64,000 nt of DNA. Source: Kryptolebias marmoratus. Taxonomy: Eukaryota; Chordata; Actinopteri; Cyprinodontiformes; Rivulidae. The position numbers and the translations under genes were made by a program. This document shows, piece after piece, positions 38,401 through 49,057 of this stretch (its first letter is position 1; every line of letters starts with the position of its first letter). The notes beneath the pieces are model-generated. The model had not been told where the DNA came from and made no database searches. It worked only from the letters and a program-made list of their open reading frames with translations. Location: assembly GCF_001649575.2 (NCBI RefSeq), contig NC_051436.1, positions 12,801,842-12,865,841 of the forward strand, given 5' to 3'.

Positions 38401-41400
38401 TTTGAGAGGCGCAGTGTGAAGAACTGGGGGAAAAAAGGACGGCGGCTTCTGCCTGTCCTGAGTGAATGCTACAAACTGATGTTTGACCAGGACACCAACC
38501 TCCTGCACAGCGTTACTTACCTGTACGTCTTTACGCCTCGATCACTCTGAAACACGGACATTTTAGGCCCTTACTGGAACACAGCTAACCCGGAGTATCA
38601 CCTCTCTTTTTGTCACTGGTAGTCAGGAAAAGCGGCGAGTCAGGGTGACCCAGGACTTCTGGGAATACAATGCGAATGGAGATGTAAAAGCAGGTCCCAT
38701 CTCTGACAACTACATCTTCAGCACCAACGGCTCAGCTGTTCGGGCCTACAAGGCTGTCCAAATGGAGATCATCCCGGGGAAGATTGTTACCGAGGTCCGA
38801 CAGTACTTCTACAGGTGGGTAGAACCACCGCTTGGGTTCGGATTTCTCCAGTCTCGTGTCGTCTCCGATCTCTTTTCTTGTTAACTGCGAGCCGCACTCT
38901 TGAACCGATCTTTTCTAGAGAGGACAGCGACAAGGACTACGCTTACTCGATCACCACCCGCGTCCCCAAATGCTTCGGCGCCGCACCGCAGTGCCAGAGA
39001 CTGGAGCAGACCTACTCGTTGGGTCCCCTCCGTCTCAACACGGAGGTCGTCCTCAGGACCGCCTCGTCCCTCAAGAACAACCAGACTCTGTACACTGATG
39101 ACAACGGCTACCAAATGATGAGGAGGACATACAGGAAATTCTCTAACAACACTTTAGCAAGGGTGGATTTTTTTGATAAATTTGTCTTTTTGTTTTATCC
39201 AAAGCAGTAGTAGATATGTGTCAGTATTTTTATATTCCGACGTTTTGCAGAATTACTTCCCCATGGTTCGGGCAGCCTTCATTGAGGATGACCTCAGCCG
39301 GCTGGTGCTCCTCAGCGACAGAGCTCACGGTGCGTCCAGTCAAGCCGACGGGCAACTGGAGGTACGTAAAATGCCACCAAGGCACACTCTCTTCGAAACT
39401 TCTGGCATTTTAACGGGTGTTTTTTTTTTTTTTGTTGTTTCTCTTTCTCTCAGGTTATGCTCCATCGACGGCTCTGGAACAACTTGGCGTGGAACCTTGG
39501 CTACAACCTGACGCTAAATGACAGCTCTGTCGTTAGGCCCACCCTTTGGATGGTGCTGGGCTCCGTGAGTGAGACCTCCAAGCTGCACCAGAGGGCGGCG
39601 ATAGAGCTGCAGCACAGACCTGTTGTCGTACCGATAGACCAGCCTCGTAAGTTACCTGATACTTAAATACCCAATACCTTTGAAGTCTACAATTGTGTTG
39701 GCTTCTAATTGGTTTAAATCCTACTTAACAGAAGCTTTTCTTTCAGTCTGAGCAGTTTATTAACATCAACAGCTTCAATAACATATGAGATCCCTCAGGG
39801 CTCTATATTCAGACCTTTATTCTTTCTTTTTTTTTTCCTTTCTTATGTTCTTGTTTGGGTAAACTTTAAATAAATTTAAATGTTACTCCATTGCTACACC
39901 AATAATTACCACACCTATTTCCTCCTCAAAAAGAAAACTACAGTCTCCTCAAAGGTCCTGCTGGACTGTCTTGGTGACTTAAAGTCGCACGTGGCGCCAA
40001 ACGTTTTTAACCTAAATGAACAAAAAGAAATTTAGAAATACTACTTATTGGGCACCTCGGACCTCCACTCATCTTACTGTAAGAATCTCGACACTTTGGA
40101 AAGGTTAAAAAATCTGTGAGTAATTTTTAATGTTCTTTAGTCAAACATTTGTCCTAATTGTGTTGATTTTTAAATCTGTGCTGAAAATGTTGTTAGTTGA
40201 AGGCAGATAATTAAATATCATTAGAAGAAAATTAAAAATGATGTCAAAGATGAAATGAGCTATAATTGATTTGGGAACTTTTCATAAAGTTCTTCTTTTG
40301 TGATATCGCAATAATGTTGACTTTATCGCCACCTAGTGGTTTTACAGCCTTTTTCAATTTTAAAACTAAAACATTTTTTCATTATTTTATCGGTGGTTTA
40401 TCTTGTTCTCTTTGGGACATGTTCTATTTGTTTGTTTGTTCACACGTTCTCTTACATTTACAGCACTTTGGTTTTTTTATGCGCTCCTAAAACAAATTGG
40501 GCCTAAACTTTAACATTTATTGAGATACGATTAAAAAACAAACAAAGAGGCTCTTTCAGGACTTGTGCATAAATTTGCTATAGTTTTTTTAAGTATACAA
40601 AGTCCTTCTTTCGTCATAGGGAAGCCCTGGCAGGAGAAGGAGCCCGGGCTGAGTTCACCGGTGTCTCCGGTAGTTCTCCCTCCCAACCTGCACCTGCTCA
40701 GCCTCAGCGTCCCCGGATGGAACTACAGCTCTGCTCACGACGTCCACCTCAGCCACGTTCACTCAGGTAAACTTACAGCACTGAAGCCTTTGAAGCACTA
40801 AAGGTGCCGTCATACTCTATAAGACGTCAAGAAGTCGGTTCCCGGTCACGTGGTTGTTAGTTTTCACACACCTTTCATCGTCCACGAAACACTCGGATCA
40901 GAACTCCCAGGAAGCTCCTCTTTCCTCCTGCGGCGTTAAAATGACTTCTCAGCTCTCCTGTCCTTGTTCAGATTTTTGCTTCCCTTACCGCGACCAGACG
41001 TGTTTATTAAACAGACTGAGACAGAACACACCGTTTGGAAATCTGATGGTGAACAATAATGAGAGAACGAAGGGAACGTGTCCCTATGCTGCCCGGCCCC
41101 CGAGGCAAAGTGAAGCAATTTTCATCACGAGACTGAGAGCCGACTTCATGACTTCTCCTGGATAAACGACGCTCGGGTCGTTTATTTTGAGTGTGTGCTT
41201 TCCACACAGGTAAAAACCTGCGCTCCGAGCCGGATTTCGACCGGGTTCTGTTGAGAATCATGCATCTGTTCGAGGAAGGGGAAGACCCCGAGCTTTCGAA
41301 GCCGGTCACAATAAACCTGAAGGTACTGATGCAGAAAATCTTAGACCTGTAACGACATGGGGTTTATAAGAAAGCTATCTGCTTTTTTTATTATTTATGT

Positions 41401-41789
41401 GATTTAAATGAGCCGCTTTTTATTTTCTTGGGTGGTGGTTAGTTGTTACCGGTTATTTCCCGTGTACCCAGGAGGTTCTGCAAGGCGTCGGGGAGGTGAA
41501 AGTGCTGGAGGAGCGATCTCTCACAGGAACCTGGGACATCGCCCGTCTGCAGAGGTGGACGTGGAAAACTGCAGATAACTTGGAAAAACGTACGACCTTT
41601 GTGTAAACCGGACAGGGCAGAGACCGTCACAGTTATGTTTAATGCAATTCAAAGAATCGGCTTATTTGTTTTTATTTCATTTCAGACAATCGACCATATC
41701 GGAGCGGCCAAGACAAAGATTTCACCGTAACCATCTCACCCAAGGAGGTCAGAACCTTCTTTGTTCACTTCAGCTCCGGGAGCCTTTAG
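32442..41789 (+). CDS. man2b2: Epididymis-specific alpha-mannosidase (GH38), 19 exons
   Basis: The 19 coding exons are 32442-32573, 33150-33296, 34613-34718, 34816-34988, 36128-36243, 36496-36673, 36789-36987, 37066-37256, 37347-37518, 38024-38160, 38245-38522, 38623-38814, 38919-39162, 39251-39361, 39454-39646, 40620-40766, 41210-41322, 41472-41589 and 41686-41789. All phases agree and give 1016 residues (human about 1009). It is a secreted or lysosomal glycosidase that trims alpha-linked mannose from N-glycans. Residues 1-20 form a signal peptide ([20 protein letters not shown]). The GH38 motif HSHMDVGW is at 32-39 (zinc ligands H34, D36), the nucleophile D149 is in HVDPFGAS, and HHDGITGT is at 417-424 (ligand H418). 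NxS/T sites are frequent. The active site looks intact. Exon 5 was started at 36128 rather than 36137 because [11 protein letters not shown] matches the family. The exon 13 donor (gtggat) is weak. A variant poly(A) signal, AGTAAA, is at 41965. Confidence 0.97.
32685..33060 (-). repeat. Family A dispersed repeats in MAN2B2 intron 1
   Basis: Two minus-oriented partial units are visible. Landmarks are ggtgtggtagtagctgagag, cccaattcaagatggctgct and ggctacaactgagccagttt. They fill much of MAN2B2 intron 1. Confidence 0.65.
34290..34602. repeat. Telomere-like degenerate repeat with flanking GT runs, MAN2B2 intron 2
   Basis: A teleost interspersed repeat: ttgtgaggaccaac and tggtccccacgagg, followed by about 120 bp of degenerate TTAGGG-like words (ggttaggggttagg, gttagggttagggtaagg), then a block ending aatgaatggaagtcaatgg. 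A GT run precedes it (34277-34290) and (TG)10 ends it (34583-34602), just 10 nt from exon 3. Confidence 0.8.
35235..35940 (-). pseudogene. Tc1-like transposase relic in MAN2B2 intron 4
   Basis: The minus strand opens with [20 protein letters not shown], then [10 protein letters not shown], the helix-turn-helix start of a Tc1/mariner transposase family. Scattered in other frames are [19 protein letters not shown] and [10 protein letters not shown], which correspond to the central catalytic part. Frames shift and stops interrupt, so it is dead. The DDE catalytic residues are not preserved in one frame. Terminal inverted repeats were not located. Confidence 0.65.
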
Positions 41790-43480
41790 GCCGGAGGGAG
41801 GATCGGGTCTCGTCTTCTGCGAAGATCGCTGCCGTCTCCTGATGAATCGTGACGTTCGCTCCTGAAGATTTAATCCACGGCCACTTTAATTACTGCAGCT
41901 TTTGCACAGTGCGTTGATTTTTGTACAGATGCGTTGATGAAGTCTGAACTTGTGACTCGCTCAGAGTAAAGTGATTATTTTTTTCTCACTTCTTTAAATC
42001 TCTCTTTGTCATTCTTTCGTCTTGAGAAAACATAAAGGTTGTCTGATTGTGGGGTCCGCAGACGAGGGAGACACAACCCGCCATCTTTGTCAAAATTGAG
42101 GTTGTAGTTTGTAAATGTGTACCTATAAATTAACTTTTTAAATTGATTTTTATATGTATTTATTTTGCACAATTACCAAGCATTCATTGTTACACACCTG
42201 TCCTAAAATACAACATAGAACAAAAAAGAACTGCACAGCTGGACACCTTATGGGTCAAGGATGATCCCGATTGATTTCAAGATCATGGCGTCAAAGATCA
42301 AGGTCACAGGTGAACCCTTTGGGAAAACCTTGTCTGTGCTCTAACTCTGTGGTCATGTAACATAGGAACGTCAAACCAGATAGCTAGACACTCCATGTGT
42401 CAGGGATGATCCCTTTTGATTACAATGTCATAGGGTTTAAAGGTCAAGGTCACAGGTGAACCCTTTGGGAAAACCTTGTCTGTGCTCTAACTTTGCAACT
42501 GTGTAACGTAGCAATGTTAAACTGCACATCTGGTTACCTCATGTGTCAAGGATGATCTCAATTGATTTCAACATCATGGTGTTTAAAGGTCACGGGTGAA
42601 ACCCTTTGTGACAACCTTGTTCAATCTGTAACTCTGCAATGGAGTAACTTAAAAATGTCAAACTGCACAGCTGGACACGTCGTATGTCAAGGATGATCCC
42701 CATTAACTTAAAGGTCATGGGGTCAAAGGTGAAGGTCACCAGGTGAACCCTTTGTGAAAACCTCACACATGCTCCAACTCCAGACACATGTCTTGTTGTG
42801 TGAGAGGATTCACGCTTTGGACAATTTTCTGACAGGCGTACAAATTATTTTATGCCACACTAAGCTAAGCTAACTAGCCCATAGCAACATTTACAAAAAT
42901 GCACACAGATACTAGAGTTGTAAATTTATTTACCCAAGTCTTGTAATGAAGCAATATTTTTTTTAAATATAATGGGGGTGTTTTGTTTGTTTTTGCACAT
43001 TATCTGACTGTAAAAAAAAGAAGAATTTAGAACCAAGTTATTTGGTCGAACAGCCATGCTAACGCTACATACAGTTTTTTTTAATGAAATTATGTTTATT
43101 CATCTATTTCACAATCATTTTATTATTATTATTATTTAAATCAACTTTAGTTACTGTCTTTTTTTATTTTATTTTTTGACTGGCAATCAATCTAATTATA
43201 ATATTTTGCAAATTTCATATTCACAAGTGTAAATTTTCATCATCTTCACCTCTTTTTATAGTTTTGGTTAAGGAAATCGAACTCCATTTAGCCACTATTT
43301 CCAAAAGTATGAACAAAAAAAGCTGTAAATACATATGAATGTTGTAGATCTCTAAATATTTTTAATTTTTCATGGCTGTAATATCTGCTCTCAATACCAA
43401 TGTATTGACTCTTGAAGCTACACCCCTGGCATAATTTATATATATATATATATTATATTTTTCTCTGTTTATGTAAACAA
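41790..43480. other. MAN2B2 3' region and intergenic satellite
   Basis: The MAN2B2 3' UTR probably ends near 41990 after AGTAAA (41965-41970). A tandem repeat occupies 42232-42790. The remainder to 43480 is AT-rich sequence without an exon, ending in a short TA run (about 43437-43452). Confidence 0.6.
42232..42790 (+). repeat. Four-unit tandem array of a ~145-bp repeat with nuclear-receptor-like sites
   Basis: Units begin near 42232, 42377, 42523 and 42664 (spacing 145, 146 and 141 bp). Each carries a segment like gcacagctggacacct, ggatgatccc and aaaaccttgtctgtgctcta. Each unit also carries one TNAAGGTCA word: tcaaggtca at 42298 and 42444, taaaggtca at 42584, tgaaggtca at 42730. The same family occurs at 22650-22975. 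Confidence 0.88.
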
Positions 43481-43561
43481 AGATGTTCATTAATATAAAA
43501 AAACGCTTCATACAGCTAGCTCTGCTGGAGTTAGCAGCCGGGCCGCAGTTCTCCGAGGCGG

Positions 43562-43576
43562 CCACCAGGGGGCGCC
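43562..43576 (+). promoter_or_regulatory. CTCF consensus site upstream of the unknown gene
   Basis: The sequence ccaccagggggcgcc matches the vertebrate CTCF core motif across its length. It lies about 210 bp upstream of the inferred start codon at 43784, in a CpG-rich stretch (43520-43780) that is the likely promoter or 5' UTR. Confidence 0.7.
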
Positions 43577-43783
43577 AGACCCCCGCCGCCGAAGCCGAGG
43601 AGGGACAACACCCGAGGAGAGCCACGCATCCGTCCGCGGCCAGCATCACGGAAAAGGAACGGAGGAGAAATGAGGAGTTTGTGGTCAAACAGCAGCAGAT
43701 AGGTCGTGTGTGTGACCACAGAGCAGCTCGTAACATGTCCGCCTGCGACAGAAGGAGGACGTCTTCCGGTGATTTAGAGTAAA

Positions 43784-45058
43784 ATGAGCGGTGTAAGTAC
43801 TGTCTGGGATGGGGTTTTTTTGTTTGTTTGTTTGTTGTTGCCTGTAGATGAACCCTTCTCTTCCATGTCAGCTTGTGTTATTGTTTCATTTACGTTTATT
43901 CTCACTGTCAGAGGAGGTGCTGGAAGCTGGAAGGAGGTGCATGTGTTGCTAGGAGACCAGACGGGGAGGATGCTGGCAGGTTGTTCATGTTCAGATGTAA
44001 TTCTCATGTCTGTGTCTGAAACAGAAGAGAGAGAGGGAGCAGAGGAGGAAGCTGCAGCTCTTCCTGAGCGAGCTGGCTTTACTCGGATCGCTCCAGGTCT
44101 GACCATCGCACGCAGTCCCGTCGGCGAAGGCGTCAGAACAGCCCCTGACCTGTCGTTCTGCTCGCTTCCACAGGGGTTCAAGTACTTCCAGCCGTGGCTG
44201 AGAGGCAAAGAGGAGCTGCTGCTGACGGTGGTCAACGAGGATCTGGTCTGGTTTCTGTTCCCTTTTGTTTTTGTGCACAAGTTACTTAGTTAAAAAACAA
44301 TATATATAAACATGTTCAGTCACACAGTGACTCTGATGAGCAACAAACATATCAAAGGTTTAAACAAACAGATTGTACAATTTGTTTGGGGGGGAAAAAA
44401 TAAAAGTAAATTTGAATTTGATGGCAACAACACAGGCTGACCAGTCTGCATCAAAATGTGTCTAAAAACAGTGGAAACATTTCAGAATAATGTTCCTTGA
44501 ATGAAACTTGGAACCACTTTGAATCTCCCATCATCTACGGTTCATAATATCATGAAAAGATTTCAAGGATCTGCAGAAATCTCTGAGGTCAAAGGTCAAA
44601 AGACTGAAAGTTGTGATCTTGGGGCCCTCAGGGGCCGCTGCAGTAAAAACAGGTCTGGTTCTGTTCTGGACTCAGGGACATGTCCACCCTGCTGTCCACT
44701 AATGCTGCTTAAAGCTCTATCAGGCAGAGAAGAAGCCAGATGTGGACACCATCCAGAAACTCTGCTGTCCTCTCTGTGTCCCACGTCCTCCATACTTAAG
44801 AGGACAGGGGCCGTCCAGCCTGTTATCAGAGCACAGTTCAACAGGCTGCCTCTCTGATGGTATGGGGGTGCATTAGCGCCTCTGCTCTGGGCAGCTGACA
44901 CATCTGGAAAGACTCCATCCATAAACAGCTTCTACAGCATCTGTTCCCATCCAGACGGCGTCTTCTTCGTCTTTCAGCAGGACGATGTTAAACCTCAGAC
45001 TGCCTCCATCCCAGCAGCAGAGCTTCAGAGACGAGTCCAGGAGCTGAACTCAGCTGCC

Positions 45059-45128
<70 letters not shown>

Positions 45129-48076
45129 TATGACACCAAACGATCCAACTAAGACTCAGGACTGCTGAGCAGCTGGAATCCTCCATCAGAGCAGAATGGG
45201 ACAATGTTCCTCTAAAACCTCCAGCAGCTGCTCTCCTCAGGTCCAGATGTTCACAGACTGATGGTAGAAGAAGAGGAGAGGCTTCACAGAGGGAAACATG
45301 GAGCTGAAATAACTGTGCTGCTGCCATCAACTTCAAAATGATCTGATTCTTCTCCTACAAATGGCTCAATCTCTCACTTTGAACATTTTGATGTGGATGA
45401 TTGTATCTGACAGCTTTGTGGTTCCCTTCCTCTTCTCTCCCTCCTGGCAGGGCTGGCGTTCTCCGGGGTTCTTGGTGTCCAGAGCGTCCTCGTTCTCCTC
45501 CTCCTCCTCCTCCTTCAGCAGCGGCAGCAGCAGCAGCAGCAGCAGTTCTCCCAGCGTGGACAGCAGGAGCGGCTCGCCTCGGGGCCCGCCGGACCTCCAG
45601 CCTCGCCCGCACGCCAAAACGCAGCCGCACGCAGCCAGGTGTGTGTGTGTGTGTGTGTGTGTTCACGGTAACACATATGTGTTCGCTTTCAGAGCGTGGT
45701 GTTAAGGAGGAGGATCTGTTTGCTTCTCCTTGTTGGAATGCATGTGAAATGTGGCCATTTTGTCATTTTCCTGCTTCTTCTTCTGCTTTCCATTTTCTAA
45801 AATCAGACAGAGTAAAACCAAGCTCACAAAACTTCCTCCCCTGCATTTAGACTTCCAACTATAATCCTTTTAGATGATTTTTCCCAGTCAAACAGCTTTG
45901 AATAACACTGCACCGCACTCCATGACACAACTATAATTCACACTGATAAAACAAAATCAATCAAGACATGCAGTATTGGAAAGTTCTTTTTTTTAATTAA
46001 AGAGAAGCACACTCCGACAACTTCTCTCGGACCAAAAAAGTTTAATAACCACCAGACTTGTTAGCTACACTCACTGTTAGCCAGTCCTTTCACTGAAACC
46101 AGGCCACAAAAAAACTTTCATTTTGCCGCTTTTCGTTTTTTTTCCAATATCCTTTGGTCTGTCCGCCCTCAACCTCTTCACTTCCGGTTTTCCCCCCCAA
46201 AAAAGCCTTTAGGAAAACGAGTGAGAAATTAAAAAATCCACCTCGTTTATGTTCATCTTGCTCGCCTCGCCATCACATTCACTCAGTCTACGCCAAACCC
46301 CGCCCACGTACACGGCACGTTATCGTACGTCCACTCTCATTGGCTGAAGCCTGAGGCCTTGGGCTGACCCTGGGCTGAACTAATGAGCAGCAAACCGAGG
46401 TGGGCGGGACAAGACGCCTGTCAATCATTCTGCACCAGGAAAGACATTAAAGGATCGGGGCTGTGAAAAGTTAGCCCTTTGGAAAGACTCTGGGGTTTAC
46501 TCGAGACTGGCACCGGTTTTGTTATAAATTTACAAAATGTGATAAGATATTTTAAATTTGTGTTTATTAGGTATTTTAACATTTTTATTGTAAACAACAG
46601 AGAGGACTGAGCCCGACGAGCCCACTGATACCAGCCGTCCCTGCATTAATTTCACCGACCCCGCCTGTTGTTTATCAAATTAAGCAGCAGGTGGCGCTCA
46701 TTCTCAGTCCAAAGATTAGCGCTGAAATGAAGAATCTGTGAATAAGTTTACGGGATAAAAAAAACACCTCTGGTGAAACGAGGCACAGCTCATTAAACCA
46801 GAAAAAAATCTGTTTGAAGGGCGAGGTGAGTTCAGCCTTAATTAACCAAATATACAATTCACAAACAGAGAAAACAAAAACAAAACAAGTCACCCCGCCA
46901 AAGCGCTTTGCATGAAGTGTAAGCCCTCTGGTTACGTATTGGGGATGACTCTCAGCTGCTACCACATCAAATTTTACCTCTGCATCTGTAAAACGAACTG
47001 CGTTACAGCCACTTTTGCGTCCGCCAAGGTTGATTAGCTGTGGCGGCCATCTTGTATCGAGTTGGTTCCAAAAGCTAATCAGTTGTAGAGGTACAACCAG
47101 CGATTACTTCCTGAGAGTTTTACCGCTATCCATCCAGTGGTTCGTGAGATATTTTGCTAACAGACGGACAAACGAACGCACAGATACATTATCACCCGTC
47201 TGGAGTTAATCTGCCTTCTGTCCTCCCAGGGAGCCCGGCAGCGAAGACCACCTCCTCCCAGCGTCTCCCAGCGAGCGAGAAATGGCTGTACCTGTAAGCT
47301 CACACTTTAGAAACCCTCCAACCCGTGCCAGCCGCCGCCGCCGCCGTTAACCCGCCGACTCCTCCGCCCCCCCCCCAACAGGAGGTGAACTGCACTCTGT
47401 TCCTGCTGGCCGGCTACGTGAAGTACGGGCGCCCTCACGCCTGGATCCGCTCCAACCACGAGCGCCTGGTCAGCATCGGCGGCGCCGACTCGATGGTGAA
47501 GGACACGCCCATGAAGCTGAAGTCCGTCGCCGACTGGCAGACGCGGAGTACGGCGGCGACGATGAGTGTGGGGGGGTGGGGGGGGACGTTTATCGGAGGT
47601 TTTTATTTTTCAGGACAAAGAGGTTGTTTTTCGTCTCCTGGCAGGTGTCCATGTCTGGGACGTCGTGAGTGAGCTGGTGTCCCTCTGCACCGTGCCGTCC
47701 CCGTCCAACCCCTTCGCCCTGGACATGCGCTACGTCCAGGGCCTCCCCCTGCCGGACCGCTTCCTCGTCACGGGCGCCCTGCTCAACTTCCTGGAGACGT
47801 ACGTGGTGTACGGGAACCGGGACGAGCTGCACTACAACAAAGGTGTCCGCTTGGTTCTTAAATCCGGCGTTCTGAACGAGCAGCGCGTGTTCTCGGACGC
47901 TCGGCCTCAGTAACTTCAGGCCACGGCTGAGCGTGGTTTTGATTTTATTTCTTCTCCTCGTTCCAGTGGTGGAGGAGGTGAAGCCTCTGAGGCGGCTGCA
48001 CGTCCAGTCCATGCTGGAGCTGCAGCGACTCAGAGGGAGCCGAGGAGCGGCGGGCAGCCCGGCAGAGGAGCCTTAA
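43784..48076 (+). CDS. Unassigned eight-exon protein, 292 residues
   Basis: The exons are 43784-43792, 44025-44096, 44174-44245, 45451-45638, 47230-47293, 47382-47547, 47645-47842 and 47967-48076; phases agree throughout. I do not recognise the family. It begins MSG, then KREREQRRKLQLFLSELALL (charged, coiled-coil-like), then GFKYFQPWLRGKEELLLTVV. Exon 4 encodes a serine-rich, low-complexity linker (about residues 52-114). Exons 6-8 encode a compact non-repetitive region with LFLLAGYVKYGRPHAWIRSN, KLKSVADWQTR, VWDVVSELVSLCTVPSPSNP, LPLPDRFLVTGALLNFLETY and LHVQSMLELQRLR. There is no signal peptide and no clear membrane helix. The 9-nt first coding exon and the donors after exons 2 and 3 (gtctg) are the weakest calls. 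The exon 4 donor is the start of a (GT)12 repeat. The codon bias and dense coding from exon 6 on argue for a real gene. Confidence 0.78.
44440..45400 (+). pseudogene. Tc1-like transposon relic in intron 3 of the unknown gene
   Basis: The plus strand keeps long blocks of a fish Tc1-like element: catcatctacggttcataat and atcatgaaaagatt (helix-turn-helix region), gatggtatgggggtgcatta (central catalytic region), and a carboxyl part with gactgctgagcagctggaat and gcagaatgggacaatgttcc. It has internal deletions, frame breaks and a TCA expansion at 45059-45128. It cannot make transposase. The element is in the same orientation as the host gene. Confidence 0.85.
45059..45128. repeat. (TCA)n trinucleotide array inside the Tc1 relic
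   Basis: About 23 uninterrupted TCA/ATC units. The complement reads as poly-aspartate, which is not evidence of a gene. Confidence 0.97.
46935..47215 (+). repeat. Family A dispersed repeat, most complete copy
   Basis: The copy runs from ggatgactctcagctgctac, through tctgtaaaacgaactgcg, the core gattagctgtggcggccatc, aaaagctaatcagttgtaga and cttcctgagagttttac, to cgtgagatattttgctaaca. It is about 280 bp and stops 15 bp before exon 5 of the unknown gene (47230). Confidence 0.75.
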
Positions 48077-48341
48077 AGGCATAGTTCCACTCTTTTAAAG
48101 GGAGGTTCATGAACTGTTCATGTCTGGCCTGTTGTAGACGGCTGTCTGAAGAAGTGTCTGAGCAGCTCGGCGAGCTGATGGATGGATAGGACCAAGGTGC
48201 ACGGCTGCCATCTTAAAACAGCTCTAACCTTAAACATTTCAGAGGTTCAAACGCCATTTTAGAAAAGTTTATGTATCAGTTAATGTGGAGGTTCCTTTGT
48301 AAATCAGGTAAATCAGGTAAAGAAGGAACCAGACTGGAAGC

Positions 48342-48927
48342 AGATTAAGGCTGCGTTCACACCTGATAGTCCAGTAGACTCGGGTCGATCGGGGACCAAA
48401 ATGTCAGCATTTGTTCCATTTTCAGCTGCTGTGGTTCTCATTCATGCTGCACTGAGTCAATCGAGTCCAAACTCTTTGAGCGACCTGTTCCCCCCCCTCA
48501 CCCAAGAACTACTGAAGGAAACGACATGAAAACCTCTGAAGAAGACATCGAGCGTGACTTCCTTCTTCTGGAGAAATTAACAAAAATGGAGTGGCATCAT
48601 ATTGTTGCGGTTTTAGGATTCCTGTTCTGTCTGTGGTACATGTGTGAAACAAACCACGAGCCATTTCTCCCCCTGGTGGTAGAAACATGTTTGTTTTGGT
48701 TGTGTTTACCCACGAGGCCCTGCGCTGTAGTCCGCTTCCTGCTTTTGGAGCGGTCTCGTTCACATACGCATTCGGAACCGCGCCAGAGTTCACTTCAACC
48801 GAACCGAGACCAAAGTTTTTAGGCGGACCAGAGTTCACTTTTTTTTTTTGGGTCCGCATCAGAGTTGGATTGCTCGTTCACACGAACCTAGAGTTGGATT
48901 AAAGCGGACTGAACACAGCCTTAATCT
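48342..48927. mobile_element. MITE with perfect 12-bp terminal inverted repeat
   Basis: The ends agattaaggctg (48342-48353) and cagccttaatct (48916-48927) are exact reverse complements. They continue into a longer imperfect repeat around gttcacac. A TTAA sits within both ends and may be the target site. The 586-bp interior has no transposase. It lies between the stop codon of the unknown gene and its likely poly(A) signal. Confidence 0.75.
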
Positions 48928-49051
48928 TAATGAAGTCACTAAAGAGCGCATGCAGACTAGGACAGCTCACCCTAACAGGGGACAGGAGGTCAGCAGTGAA
49001 TCTTTCCCAGAGGTGCCACAGCTAGCTGCCGCCGCTGCCAATTGACTTCTA

Positions 49052-49057
49052 AATAAA
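49052..49057 (+). terminator. Poly(A) signal for the unknown plus-strand gene
   Basis: AATAAA, the first good hexamer I found after the stop codon at 48076. It would give a 3' UTR of about 1 kb that includes the MITE at 48342-48927. Confidence 0.5.

Noticed and set aside
43483..43782. Protein starting MFINIKKRFIQ as the N-terminus of the unknown gene
   Set aside because: It ends at a stop before the inferred start, is in another frame and overlaps CpG promoter sequence. The reading does not join any later exon in frame.
45061..45132. Poly-aspartate or poly-serine coding tract
   Set aside because: It is a TCA array within a transposon relic in an intron.
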